From JAADJA01 sp963840975 (GTDB lineage: Bacteria > Bacteroidota > Bacteroidia > Bacteroidales > JAADJA01): a stretch of 64,000 bases of DNA. Positions 1 to 9,617 of the stretch are shown piece by piece. The position numbers and the translations under genes are program-made. A model generated the notes under the pieces. The model ran no database searches. It saw nothing but the letters and a program-made list of their open reading frames with translations, and was not told the DNA's origin. How positions within the stretch are numbered: the stretch's first letter is position 1; every line of letters begins with the position of its first letter. The stretch spans positions 124,001 to 188,000 of the forward strand of contig CAWJBC010000017.1 of assembly GCA_963840975.1 (NCBI GenBank). The letters are read 5' to 3'.

Positions 1-776
1 GGAGCCATACCTGTTTGTGAACCGGCTGTTCCATCGCCGGCAACCGTTCCTGCACAATGGGTACCATGCCCGTGATCGTCCAAGGGGTTGTTGTCGTTGT
101 TCACAAAATCATAGCCATGATTGGGGTAACCGGGATCATTCCACATGTGGTCCTGAAGGTCAACATGGTTATAGTTTACGCCTGTATCCAAAACGCCAAC
201 CTTAATTCCTTCTCCTGTGTATCCCATTGCCCAAATGGCAGGAACATTCACTTTTGTAACGTTCCATGTTATTTCTTTCCCTCCATTTTCTCCTTCAGGT
301 CCATCTTCGGGTAATATTTCGTTTTCAATGATCATTTTTCTTGATTCATCCCAGTCAATCCGATCAATATCGCTATGAAATGAAAGTTCAGCAATTACCT
401 CATTTGAAGCTATACATGTAATAACGTTGTTGATCCATAAACTATAAATAAGTTGGGCCTGGTTTATTTCGGATTTTGCTTCCAGAAAGCTTAAAATGTC
501 TTTTTGAGTTTTATCAGAAAAGGATTTTAATTCACTTACTACTAAAGATCTTCTTGCATTGCGATCCAAATTGGCAGTTGCCTCATACAGGTTTTGAAGA
601 TCATACTGGCTAATCAGCCGGATATTAATTCTGATGAGTTCGTTGTCTTTGTTCTGATCCATTTGTTCCTTGAGTGCACTCGTAACAGAAGACCCCAAAT
701 CCTTTTCCTGTGAAAAGACAAAATTGCTGAAAAATATAATTGACAGCAAAGAAAGCAGCAATGCAAATTTTTTCAT
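1..776 (-). CDS. Subtilisin-like serine protease (S8), N-terminal part, cut by window edge
   Basis: Secreted S8 peptidase; only its N-terminal 258 codons lie in the window and the frame is open to the left edge. The start at 776 gives a signal peptide (MKKFALLLSLL...FVFSQ). A propeptide-like stretch of about 190 residues follows, then the catalytic domain with the aspartate motif VGVLDTGVN and the histidine motif HGHGTHCAGT. The catalytic serine would lie outside the window. An ASH-type linker or sorting domain cannot be seen. It probably degrades protein outside the cell or on its surface. A TTTG-N18-TACATTTG promoter-like pair lies about 55 bases upstream. The family call is firm; the substrate is unknown. 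Confidence 0.9.
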   Translation of the reverse strand, partial: MKKFALLLSLLSIIFFSNFVFSQEKDLGSSVTSALKEQMDQNKDNELIRINIRLISQYDLQNLYEATANLDRNARRSLVVSELKSFSDKTQKDILSFLEAKSEINQAQLIYSLWINNVITCIASNEVIAELSFHSDIDRIDWDESRKMIIENEILPEDGPEGENGGKEITWNVTKVNVPAIWAMGYTGEGIKVGVLDTGVNYNHVDLQDHMWNDPGYPNHGYDFVNNDNNPLDDHGHGTHCAGTVAGDGTAGSQTGMA

Positions 777-829
777 TAGTTTGTGTTTTTAAATTATTTA
801 AATTTTGTGGTTAAGATTTCATTAAAAAT

Positions 830-859
830 CAAATGTAAACATTAATTCAAGGAGACAAA
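830..859 (-). promoter_or_regulatory. Bacteroidota-type promoter for the subtilase gene
   Basis: Read on the minus strand, TTTG (856-859) and TACATTTG (830-837) are 18 bases apart. This fits the Bacteroidota consensus TTTG-N19-21-TAnnTTTG closely and lies about 55 bases before the subtilase start. The upstream element touches the terminator stem of the preceding gene. Confidence 0.4.
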
Positions 860-888
860 ATAAGACCAGGGAATTCCTGGTCTTATTT
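858..888 (-). terminator. Perfect hairpin after the 916-5256 gene
   Basis: A 13-bp perfect stem (AAATAAGACCAGG at 858-870 with CCTGGTCTTATTT at 876-888) and a 5-base loop lie just downstream of the stop of the large minus-strand gene that ends at 916. The A/T ends of the stem give a U-rich 3' end on the minus transcript. Confidence 0.75.
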
Positions 889-915
889 ATCATAATTAGT
901 TGTATGTAACCAATT

Positions 916-3900
916 TTAATTTGGCACCTGGTTTCCCTTACCAAGGTTAGGCGCCCAGATGTCGTCTTTGTCTTTATTGTTCGAGTGGGTATCGAAGTTG
1001 TAGTCACTTTTCAGGTAACCTGTTGTGCCTGCCTGACTCTCCCATGTCGGATTTTCATCATCAAGATCAATAGCGCTATTGCCGTTACCATTTCCACCGA
1101 ACATACCCCAAACACCTGGTCCTATTTGCTTGTGTGCATCCGTTCCACCATAAGCCTGACCGGAACTCGTTGTGAAATCATAACTGTAGATTCCTCCGGT
1201 TTCCGTCAGTCCTGTTGATGACATTACTCTCAGGTGATTCCGGTGTTGGATCAAAACATACAGGTTGTGATTAATGGTTGTGTTTGTAAAGGTTAAACCT
1301 TCATTTCCATCAACATCCAATATCTTCCCGTCATTCCGCAGTAAACCGGCCTGCTCTCCTATCTTCGTCCCACTCGTCGCTTGTCCAGGTGTCGCCGCAT
1401 CTCGCAACTCTACCAACACCCAATCAATTACCTCTGGAGGAATCGCCGTTACACTTTCACTTCCATTGTAATTCCAGGGACTATCATTGTAGGGCTGGCT
1501 CAATGGCAGTATTCCGCTCTGCATCGCTGTCATTCCTGTACCGTTGTATGGACCTTCCAGAAAAACTTTAAGATTTAAGGTCTTTATACTCCCATCATTT
1601 AATATTATACCGTTGACCAATGTTAAAATGTAAGGTTGAATATTTTCATCCGTCAATTCGTTTATTATTTTCTGTTCTTTCCCATTTGCATATTTTAAGG
1701 TCAATGAAAATGTCAGTGGTGTAGATTGACCAAACGTGAGACCGCCCACATAGTTAAACCTGAAGACCAACAAATTGCCCGGTGCTAAAGATACTCCGTA
1801 ATAGGTGGGATCTATCCAGGAGAAAATCAAATTGCCTGGTAAGGAATTCCACAACCAATCTCCACCAAGAGGAGTAAGTGATGGATGGATATACGAAATA
1901 CCATCGCCTGGGATTGAGGAAGTTCCCATCCAACTGACATAGGTCGGATCATAATAAAAAGAAATCTGTATTCCTACTACAAGGTTCGACGAAATTGCAT
2001 CCAAATGAAGTGGAACCGATATTTCTCCAGGTACTGCAACAGAAACATCAGGCAAACTCAAGGTTGCAGTTGATCCTACCCAATCTGAGACTATAATGTA
2101 ATTTGTCTTCGTTAAAGGGTTCGATCCACTGGCATTCGTAGCGGTCAGTGTTACTGTATAGTACCCTCCAGCTGTAAACTGTACTTGTGGATTTTGGGAT
2201 GCTGAAGTCGTTCCTCCCACATAAGTTGCTGTTGTGGGGCTGAAAGACCAAGCCCAAGAGGTGGGTGAATTGATTGAAAGATCTGAAAAGGTTACTGTTT
2301 GACCAATGGCCGGGGTTAAATTGTCTGCACTGAAATTAGCGACTGGTGCATAAAACACAGAGATGTAGTTATTCTTTGTTTCCGGGTCGCTACCACCGGC
2401 ATTCGTGGCTGTAAGTGTTACACTGTAAAATCCACCTGTATTAAACTGTACCTGCGGATTCTGCGAAGCTGAATTTGTTCCTCCTACATAAGTTACTGTC
2501 GCAGGGCTGAAGGACCAAGTCCAACTTGTGGGTGTATTGGTAGATAAATCCGTAAAGGTCACTGTCTGGCCTATATACGGCGTTGCATTGTTTGCTGAGA
2601 AGTTAGCGACTGGAGGTGCTGTTGCCAGGATATAATTTGTCTTTGTCTCTCCATCTGAACCTGCAGAATTAGTAGCAGTCAGTGTTACTGTATAATAACC
2701 TGCTGCATTGAATTGCACCTGTGGGTTCTGAGAAGTTGATGTTGTTCCTCCTACATAAGTTATTGTCGCTGGACTGAACGACCACACCCAGCTTGTAGGG
2801 GTGTTCGTTGAAAGATCTGTAAGGTTCACAGTGGCTCCTACACCGGGAGTGGTGGTGCTCGCTGAGAAATTCGCTACAGGGGGTGTGGCGGATCCAAAGC
2901 AACTAATTGCTGCTGCCCACCCTGTGGAAGTAACACTAACATCAGAAGTAAAATTAAAAGTTAAAGCACCAGAGGCATTAGTGGCAGTTACGGTTCCGGG
3001 TCCAGTTGTACCATGGTAAGTACCAATTAATGTTGCGCCAGTAGTTGTACCATCATAAATCCTTAAGTAATCATACCCAGATTCTGTACTAAATGAACTG
3101 AATGTAAACCGAATTTTTGCTCCGGGCGTTGCAGGATAAAAAATTTCTGTAAAGTTTTCATTATTTGAATAACTACCGGATGATCCGCCTGCATCATAAA
3201 AACTCCCCGAACAGGTAGTAATTGTTGCATTAGCCATGTTGAAGACTGCGTTAATTACACTAATGTATCCGGTTTTAGTCTCTGTATCATTGCTTGAGGA
3301 TTTTGTAACAGTAAGGGAAGCATTATAAGTGCCGATTGTGTTGTAAGTAATTAAATGAGGGCCCGGACCTGTTGCCGTTGAAGGGGTTCCACCCGTAAAA
3401 GTCCAGCTCCATGATGTAGGTGAACAAGAAGAATTATCGGTGAAAGTTACTGTATTGCCTACAACAACCGTTGTTGGAGTGCCTGCGAAATCTGCAATTA
3501 CATTGCTGACATTGATGTAATTTGTCTTTGTTTCTGTATGATTAGTTACACCATTTGAAACGGTAAGGGAAACATTATATGATCCAGGTGTATTATAGAC
3601 TATTGCCGGTGGATTTTGTCCGCTGTAGGTTGATGGGCTTCCTCCCGGAAAACTCCAACTCCAGCTTGTCGGTGAACCTGATGATTGATCAGTAAAAGTT
3701 ACTGAACTACCTGTGCAAACATTGGTGTTGTTAGCTGTGAAAGCAGCATTTAATCCCAAAGTAAAAGGAGAAACATAGGTCATATACAACCCGTTGCGGG
3801 TGTCGGTCCAGCAAGGGTAAACTCTTCCACCTTTGGATGTAATACCCAAATAATCTCCCATATAACTGCTTGCGAGTCCTGGAATTGCATTCGGAGTGAA

Positions 3901-5256
3901 TGATACATCACTCACCCTGAAATCTGTCCATGTACTTCCGGCATCTGTTGAATAGGCAACCCAGGTTTCACAAGCCGTACTGGAAGTATTCCGGTCATCA
4001 TAAAAAACCACTGCTAACGCACCTGTTTCAATATCACATGTTATCCATGGAGAATATGCCTCTTTTCCATTGGTGAAGGCACCCTGGTTCACTTTAACCG
4101 CAGTTGACCATGAGGTTCCTCCATTGGTAGACTTGATCATATAAACGCTCTTGTTGGTACCAGTGTTTACACCCGGAGTACCAATATTAGTCCATACAAT
4201 ATAAATATTTCCATTGTTTGCTCCTCCACTAATATCTACTGCCATAACAGGAAAAGAATTTACCCTCATATTTTTCAAAACACCAGTTTCCCTTATTCCT
4301 TTAATGTTTGAAATCGCCTTAACGGCAGTTCCAAATGAAGATCCTCCATTGGTAGATTTAACAAATCCAATTCCATCTTCTGTTAATCCAGAACTTGGGT
4401 ATGTTGCCCAACATGCATATACTTCGCCATTGGGTCCGGTTTGTAAATTAACCCCATGGTCAAATGTAGAAATAGTTCCGGAAATAGGTACTCTTGTTGA
4501 CCATGTAAGGCCATTATTGGTTGATCGGGAAAATACTACCTGGTAGTTATAACTTCCACCGAAGTCAGTCCAGGCGGCATAAAGATTTCCTTCGTATGGA
4601 CTGGTAAGGCAGTTATCAATCCACATGTGGTTTTTATCGGCAAGGGAGCCGGGATTAGGCGCAATGGTTGCTGTTAACCATGAAGTTCCATTATCAGAAT
4701 AGGCAATTCCCTGGCCACTTGAATTATCAATATAATTAACAAACTGTCTTCCATCCCGACCAATTGCAGCAGCAGGGTCGCCGGAATTATTTCCTCCGGC
4801 GCCGCTGGCTGATCCTCCCCAGGATGAACCACCGTTGGATGTTTGGAAGTAATTTGCTCCATACAATGTTCCTACAGATCCACCACTCCAACTAGTAGAA
4901 TTATTCGAGTTCAAAACATACTGATTGTTATCAGGATCAATAAAAACAGAGTTTTCACTCTCTGTAACATTAGTTAAACTTGTGACCGGAACATCTGGAG
5001 AATCAGCAACCATTATTCCTTTAACTTCAATCTGACTTCCTTTGTATTCCGCAGGCTTTACAGGAACAACTGCATTATAGGGAACTAGGCCTTTTTCCGC
5101 CATCTTCATCCAATAACCCATATTGTCGATATGGGGATCGATCGTTTCATTTGTTTTTGGGGTTTTTTTTGTCTTATCCTGATCCGTTTGTGAAAAAGTT
5201 TGATTTGCTGTTCCAAACAGGAACAACGTTAATAAGGTAAAAATAATAACTCTCAT
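916..5256 (-). CDS. Secreted mosaic protein: propeller, five PKD, CUB-like, cohesin-like and dockerin-like modules
   Basis: 1446-residue secreted protein with signal peptide (MRVIIFTLLTLFLFGTANQTFSQ). Approximate order: sialidase/BNR-type beta-propeller with SxNGGxxW repeats (90-495); two PKD domains (500-665); a CUB-like domain (672-788) with the YDYLRIYDG motif; three near-identical PKD domains (792-1055); a cohesin-like domain (1062-1220); and a C-terminal domain (1224-1446) ending in two EF-hand-like loops and NLGKGNQVPN. No T9SS type A sorting domain is present. The N-terminal half matches the neighbour at 9618-14417 and the C-terminal half matches the gene at 18987-23283, so the protein looks like a recombinant of the two. 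A role in adhesion or surface assembly is inferred; no catalytic residues are recognised. Confidence 0.85.
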   Translation of the reverse strand: MRVIIFTLLTLFLFGTANQTFSQTDQDKTKKTPKTNETIDPHIDNMGYWMKMAEKGLVPYNAVVPVKPAEYKGSQIEVKGIMVADSPDVPVTSLTNVTESENSVFIDPDNNQYVLNSNNSTSWSGGSVGTLYGANYFQTSNGGSSWGGSASGAGGNNSGDPAAAIGRDGRQFVNYIDNSSGQGIAYSDNGTSWLTATIAPNPGSLADKNHMWIDNCLTSPYEGNLYAAWTDFGGSYNYQVVFSRSTNNGLTWSTRVPISGTISTFDHGVNLQTGPNGEVYACWATYPSSGLTEDGIGFVKSTNGGSSFGTAVKAISNIKGIRETGVLKNMRVNSFPVMAVDISGGANNGNIYIVWTNIGTPGVNTGTNKSVYMIKSTNGGTSWSTAVKVNQGAFTNGKEAYSPWITCDIETGALAVVFYDDRNTSSTACETWVAYSTDAGSTWTDFRVSDVSFTPNAIPGLASSYMGDYLGITSKGGRVYPCWTDTRNGLYMTYVSPFTLGLNAAFTANNTNVCTGSSVTFTDQSSGSPTSWSWSFPGGSPSTYSGQNPPAIVYNTPGSYNVSLTVSNGVTNHTETKTNYINVSNVIADFAGTPTTVVVGNTVTFTDNSSCSPTSWSWTFTGGTPSTATGPGPHLITYNTIGTYNASLTVTKSSSNDTETKTGYISVINAVFNMANATITTCSGSFYDAGGSSGSYSNNENFTEIFYPATPGAKIRFTFSSFSTESGYDYLRIYDGTTTGATLIGTYHGTTGPGTVTATNASGALTFNFTSDVSVTSTGWAAAISCFGSATPPVANFSASTTTPGVGATVNLTDLSTNTPTSWVWSFSPATITYVGGTTSTSQNPQVQFNAAGYYTVTLTATNSAGSDGETKTNYILATAPPVANFSANNATPYIGQTVTFTDLSTNTPTSWTWSFSPATVTYVGGTNSASQNPQVQFNTGGFYSVTLTATNAGGSDPETKNNYISVFYAPVANFSADNLTPAIGQTVTFSDLSINSPTSWAWSFSPTTATYVGGTTSASQNPQVQFTAGGYYTVTLTATNASGSNPLTKTNYIIVSDWVGSTATLSLPDVSVAVPGEISVPLHLDAISSNLVVGIQISFYYDPTYVSWMGTSSIPGDGISYIHPSLTPLGGDWLWNSLPGNLIFSWIDPTYYGVSLAPGNLLVFRFNYVGGLTFGQSTPLTFSLTLKYANGKEQKIINELTDENIQPYILTLVNGIILNDGSIKTLNLKVFLEGPYNGTGMTAMQSGILPLSQPYNDSPWNYNGSESVTAIPPEVIDWVLVELRDAATPGQATSGTKIGEQAGLLRNDGKILDVDGNEGLTFTNTTINHNLYVLIQHRNHLRVMSSTGLTETGGIYSYDFTTSSGQAYGGTDAHKQIGPGVWGMFGGNGNGNSAIDLDDENPTWESQAGTTGYLKSDYNFDTHSNNKDKDDIWAPNLGKGNQVPN

Positions 5257-5619
5257 GATTTTAAATTTTAATGTAATTAAATTATTAACTAAGATATATT
5301 TCTATTTTTCTAAAGGATTAAATGGAAAATAATTGACGTAAAATATTAAAGAATACTCATTTGAAAACCTGAACTGAATTATGAGACAAATAAAAGGATA
5401 AAAAGGTTCCAATTGTAATACTAAATTTATTTAAATTAATAATAAATTAAACCACAATACAAATATCTTTACAATGCAGCTATTTTAATTTTCAAATTTG
5501 GAAACCAGATCAACCATGAATTTCAAATTATGGCAAATATCAAAACTAAAAATGGATATTCCAAAAAAAGCCTGCGGTAAATTTTACCACAGGCTTTTGA
5601 AATCATTTAATAATATTTG
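5257..5619. other. AT-rich intergenic region, 363 bp
   Basis: No credible coding frame. It holds the terminator of the 5620-9444 gene (5566-5598) and must also contain the promoter of the 916-5256 gene. I see no strong TAnnTTTG element close to that start. A weak TAGTTTTG lies on the minus strand at 5541-5548, about 285 bases upstream. Confidence 0.5.
5566..5598 (-). terminator. Hairpin after the 5620-9444 gene
   Basis: A stem of about 15 bp (AAAGCCTGCGGTAAA with TTTACCACAGGCTTT, one mismatch) lies about 20 bases downstream of the stop codon at 5620 on the minus strand and ends in a U-rich tract in the transcript. Confidence 0.75.
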
Positions 5620-8600
5620 TTAATTCGGCACCTGGTCTCCTTTGCCAAGATTGGGTGACCAGATATCATCCTTATCTTTATTGTTCGAATGAGTATCGAA
5701 GTTGTAATCACTCCTGAGGTAACCTTTGGTTCCTGCCTGGCTCTCCCATGCCGGATCTTCATCATTGCTATCAATCACGCCACTGCCGTCACCATTTCCA
5801 CCAAACATGCCCCATACACCGGGTCCTATTTGCTTATGCGCATTGGTTCCCCCATAAGCCTGGGCTGAACCTGTGCTGAAGTTGTAAGTGTAAATACCAC
5901 CTGTTTGAGTTAATCCACTAGCCGACAATACACTAATGTGGTTCCTGTGGTGTACAATCACAAATAAACTGTTTGTTATGGTCAGCGGTCCAAAATTCAG
6001 TACAGGGGTTCCTGTCAAACCGATGACCCTTCCATCATTGCGCAAGAAGGCGGCCTTTCTTGCAATCCTGGTTCCACTCGTGGCCGTACCTGCTGAGGTT
6101 GCATCCCGTAATTCGACAAGTACCCAGTCAATAGAATTGGACGGAACCGTAACAACACTTTCTGTTCCTGTGTAATTCCAGGGAGCGGTGTTATATGGCT
6201 GATTCAGGGGAACCAATCCTGAGAGTCCGGGTGTCATCGTTGTTCCGTTGTAGGGTCCTTCGAGGAAGGCAGTTACATCAACAGATATGTCTGTACCCAG
6301 AATATTTACATTATAGTCTTCCGTCTCACCATAGCTATAGCTGCCACATGGTTCAAAATTAGTATTGTTCCATACTTCTCTTACACGCATCCTTGTTGTC
6401 CCAATGCTGGCGGTGGAGGGAACAGTAAAATTGATTGTTCCGGTTGCCGGGGTCGCGAGAATAGTAACATTCCCGAGCTTCTCTGCTGTATCAAAAACAC
6501 CATTCTGGTTATAGTCAATCCACACAGAAATATTATTTCCACTTGCATACGTTCCCGGACTTAAGGTTATGGTATAAGCCGTGTTGGGAGTAAGATCGGT
6601 AGATAGCGCACTATAATAGGTGTAATATGGGCTTGCAGATGCACCGGTTACATTATTTATACTACCCAACTGTACCAATGTGATGTAATCATTCGAACCA
6701 GTTCCTGTTGTATAGGTCGGAATGCAGTATTCATACAGTACAACATTGATGTAATTTGTCTTGATTTCCGAATCAGAACCATAGGTATTGGTTGCAGTGA
6801 GGGTAACAGTATAATAGCCAAGGGCATTAAACTGTACCTGTGGATTTTGTGAGGTAGCACTGGTTCCTCCTACATAAGTCACCGTATTCGGACTGAAGGC
6901 CCACAACCATGAGGTCGGGAATCCATCTGACTGGTCAGTAAAAGTTACCATTGTAGATAAAGGTGGCGTTATATTGGATGCTGTAAATGCTGCAACCGGA
7001 GGAACGGTAGTGCTATAGCAACTGATGGCTGCTGACCAGCCGGTTGAGATAACGCTTCCATCGGATGTAAAATTAAAGGTGAGAGCGCCTGATGCATTGG
7101 AGGCTGTAACGGTGCCTGGTCCTGTTGTTCCATTATATGTTCCTATCAATGTAGCTCCTGTGGTGGTTCCATTGTAAATTCTTAGATAATCATAACCTGA
7201 TTCGGTGCTGAAGGTATTAAAAGTAAACCGGATCATAGCGCCCGGTGTGGAGGGATAGAAGGTTTCTGTAAAGTTTTCGCTATTGGCATAACTTCCGGAT
7301 GCTCCTCCTGAATCATAAAAATTACCTGTGCAGGTAGTAACCGTTCCGGTTGCCATGTTAAACTCCGGGGGAACGACTGTAATATAGCCGGTCTTGGTCA
7401 TAATATCTGATCCGCCTGGTTTGCTAACCGAAAGTGTTACATCGTAAGTTCCGAGGGTATTATAGGTAATCGCAGGAGGAGTTTGCAAATTGGAAGATGA
7501 AGGTGTACCTCCGGGAAATGACCAGCTCCAGCCAGTGGGGCTGCATGAAGAGTTATCAGTGAACGTTACGGTATTCCCTACTACAACACTGGTTGGAGTT
7601 CCGGAAAAATTAGCAATTACAGTTTGGACGGCAATGTATCCTGTTTTTGTTTCAACATCCGTATCAATGCCATCGCCAACAGTCAAAGTAACATTATATG
7701 AACCGGCTGCAGCATAGGTAATGGCCGGTGGATTTTCTCCATTATATGACGAAGGGATTCCTCCAGGGAAACTCCAGTTCCATGATGTTGGTGTTCCTAA
7801 TGAAGCATCGGTAAAAGTAACTGATCCGCCGGTACAAACACTTGTTGGAGTTGCCGTAAATTCAGCCGTAAGCACAGGAGGCGCAAATTGAAATACACCT
7901 ACCCAGTTTTTTCTTCCGGAATTAAAAACCTCACCAATGGACCAAAAAGTTGCATCATCGGTTGGATCAATTGTCATTTGCGAATAATCACCATAACGTG
8001 TTGAAGGGTCGTTCGATACTCCATTATATATAACTTCTTCGGCCATAGTCATGGTACCCAGGGGATCGCCGGCAAATCTTCCTGTATAACGCAACGAGGG
8101 ATATTGGGTGGGGCTTACAACTGTATAAGCCAGTGCTATATTTCCACTCGCATCCATGCACATATTACCTGAAAATGCACTGTGCCCGTTCGGTTGAATA
8201 TAGGTACCTTCCTGATAAATAGCCCAGGGGTTACCATCACCTGTTTGCCGCAGTTCATACCAGCGAATTCCTGAATCATCGTCCACATTGTATGGGTCAA
8301 CGACAAAATTGAATACGACGGAATTATAGCCTGAAAATCTGCGGTATTGAGCCATATACATAATGGTTGCCTGTAATGCATCAATACTTGTTCCTGAAGG
8401 TTGCTGAAGATTGGAAAACGAACCACCATCAAACAATCCGTCAAATGGAGCCGTATTAATTATCTGGGGGTTCGAAATTGTTGAGTTAACCGGTGTTGTC
8501 CAGTTAACATTTATATTCCATATCTTTAAGTGATCCGTACTAACTCCACTCCACACATCATCCTGCATATACACAATGGGTGCATTTCCGGCAGGTGGCA

Positions 8601-9444
8601 AGGTAGAACCGTTACAATTAAATCCGGCAGGGCTGTAAAAACCGTCAGTGATACATTGAGGCAAAGAGAAACCAAGCATTTGAGCAGATGCATCTCCAGT
8701 AAGCATGGCTTCCCGTTCAACAGCAAAAACTACTTCACTTGTTGTGGGTGTATTCTGGTCTTTGTTTGCGGTTATATAATATCCATCCGACCAAACACTA
8801 AATTTTGGATAGTCGGGAAACGTATTTGTATTAAAATTATATACCCACCATCCGTCGTTCACAGGGTCGGATCCTTTACAAACGCCTATACTCAACCCAT
8901 TGGAATAAAATTCGGTAATAACAAAGCGGTCGGCATAGCGATCATAAAAAACAATAGGATCGCCGGTTGTACCATTTAAAATGGTTCCGAGTGAAGCCGC
9001 ACTTGTTAAAGGACTTCCTGTTTTATTCCAAATCCTGAAAGAGGTATTCCATGCATTCACAAAATGGTTGGGGCCAACGGCACCTGTAGGGTCTGTTGGG
9101 GTTGCTGTTGCACTGGCTGCCTCAAATGTTAAAACAGGGGCTTTCCCTTTTACAGCTTGAACTTGCATTTGTTTTTGTATGAGCGGATCGTTCCCCTTAG
9201 GCAAACCTTTTCCCGGAACTGAATTGCTTTTTCCCCATTTTTTTGGATTGAATTCCTTTGGAATATTTTCTGCGGGTTTAAAAGTACCATCTGCCATTTG
9301 AGATGCAATGGAAGGCACCTCAATCACAGACTCCGATGTCATAATTAGTGTTGGCCCCTGTGTGGATTCTGAAGTTTGCGACTGAATTTGCAATACTGTG
9401 AGTGCAAATGTCGCCATGAGTAAAACGTAAAACGATTTTTTCAT
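5620..9444 (-). CDS. Secreted mosaic protein with PKD, CUB-like, GEVED and dockerin-like modules
   Basis: 1274-residue secreted protein; signal peptide MKKSFYVLLMATFALTVLQIQSQ. An N-terminal domain of about 430 residues (85-520) opens with a DPTGAVGPNHFVNAWN segment and resembles a beta-propeller of unknown function. Then follow two PKD domains (523-690), a CUB-like domain (695-810, YDYLRIYNG), one PKD domain (815-900), a GEVED domain (903-1050) with its hallmark GETEDY, and the C-terminal dockerin-like domain (1051-1274) ending NLGKGDQVPN. It lacks both the cohesin-like domain of its two relatives and a T9SS type A domain. It has its own promoter and terminator, so it is probably monocistronic. 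The module calls are firm; the function is unknown. Confidence 0.85.
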   Translation of the reverse strand: MKKSFYVLLMATFALTVLQIQSQTSESTQGPTLIMTSESVIEVPSIASQMADGTFKPAENIPKEFNPKKWGKSNSVPGKGLPKGNDPLIQKQMQVQAVKGKAPVLTFEAASATATPTDPTGAVGPNHFVNAWNTSFRIWNKTGSPLTSAASLGTILNGTTGDPIVFYDRYADRFVITEFYSNGLSIGVCKGSDPVNDGWWVYNFNTNTFPDYPKFSVWSDGYYITANKDQNTPTTSEVVFAVEREAMLTGDASAQMLGFSLPQCITDGFYSPAGFNCNGSTLPPAGNAPIVYMQDDVWSGVSTDHLKIWNINVNWTTPVNSTISNPQIINTAPFDGLFDGGSFSNLQQPSGTSIDALQATIMYMAQYRRFSGYNSVVFNFVVDPYNVDDDSGIRWYELRQTGDGNPWAIYQEGTYIQPNGHSAFSGNMCMDASGNIALAYTVVSPTQYPSLRYTGRFAGDPLGTMTMAEEVIYNGVSNDPSTRYGDYSQMTIDPTDDATFWSIGEVFNSGRKNWVGVFQFAPPVLTAEFTATPTSVCTGGSVTFTDASLGTPTSWNWSFPGGIPSSYNGENPPAITYAAAGSYNVTLTVGDGIDTDVETKTGYIAVQTVIANFSGTPTSVVVGNTVTFTDNSSCSPTGWSWSFPGGTPSSSNLQTPPAITYNTLGTYDVTLSVSKPGGSDIMTKTGYITVVPPEFNMATGTVTTCTGNFYDSGGASGSYANSENFTETFYPSTPGAMIRFTFNTFSTESGYDYLRIYNGTTTGATLIGTYNGTTGPGTVTASNASGALTFNFTSDGSVISTGWSAAISCYSTTVPPVAAFTASNITPPLSTMVTFTDQSDGFPTSWLWAFSPNTVTYVGGTSATSQNPQVQFNALGYYTVTLTATNTYGSDSEIKTNYINVVLYEYCIPTYTTGTGSNDYITLVQLGSINNVTGASASPYYTYYSALSTDLTPNTAYTITLSPGTYASGNNISVWIDYNQNGVFDTAEKLGNVTILATPATGTINFTVPSTASIGTTRMRVREVWNNTNFEPCGSYSYGETEDYNVNILGTDISVDVTAFLEGPYNGTTMTPGLSGLVPLNQPYNTAPWNYTGTESVVTVPSNSIDWVLVELRDATSAGTATSGTRIARKAAFLRNDGRVIGLTGTPVLNFGPLTITNSLFVIVHHRNHISVLSASGLTQTGGIYTYNFSTGSAQAYGGTNAHKQIGPGVWGMFGGNGDGSGVIDSNDEDPAWESQAGTKGYLRSDYNFDTHSNNKDKDDIWSPNLGKGDQVPN

Positions 9445-9515
9445 TTTGAAATTATTAATGTAAATTATTATTGAACGCTATTTGGAATTAAAACGACCTA
9501 ATGTTTGCTTTGCCG

Positions 9516-9546
9516 CAAAATTAAATTAATTATTCAAATTAACAAA
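9516..9546 (-). promoter_or_regulatory. Bacteroidota-type promoter for the 5620-9444 gene
   Basis: On the minus strand, TTTG (9543-9546), a 19-base spacer and TAATTTTG (9516-9523) match the Bacteroidota -33/-7 consensus almost perfectly. The start codon at 9444 follows after an untranslated leader of about 65 bases. Confidence 0.6.
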
Positions 9547-9566
9547 CCCAAATATATAAATATAAA

Positions 9567-9598
9567 AAAGCCCCCGGAAAATATTAACCGGAGGCTTT
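9567..9598 (-). terminator. Hairpin after the 9618-14417 gene
   Basis: The stem is AAAGCC-CCGG paired with CCGG-GGCTTT, with small bulges and a loop of about 10 bases. It lies 20 bases downstream of the stop at 9618 and is followed by a U-rich tract on the minus strand. It is nearly identical to the hairpin at 14538-14569, so the 3' ends of the two genes were duplicated together. Confidence 0.7.
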
Positions 9599-9617
9599 AA
9601 AATACTGATTAAAAAAG

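Noticed and set aside
2050..2900. Repetitive DNA that could be taken for a repeat element
   Set aside because: The repetition is explained by three near-identical PKD domain codings; similar blocks occur at 20160-20950.
8530..8979. 149-residue frame opposite the 5620-9444 gene
   Set aside because: Shadow of a coding region with a clear domain structure on the minus strand.
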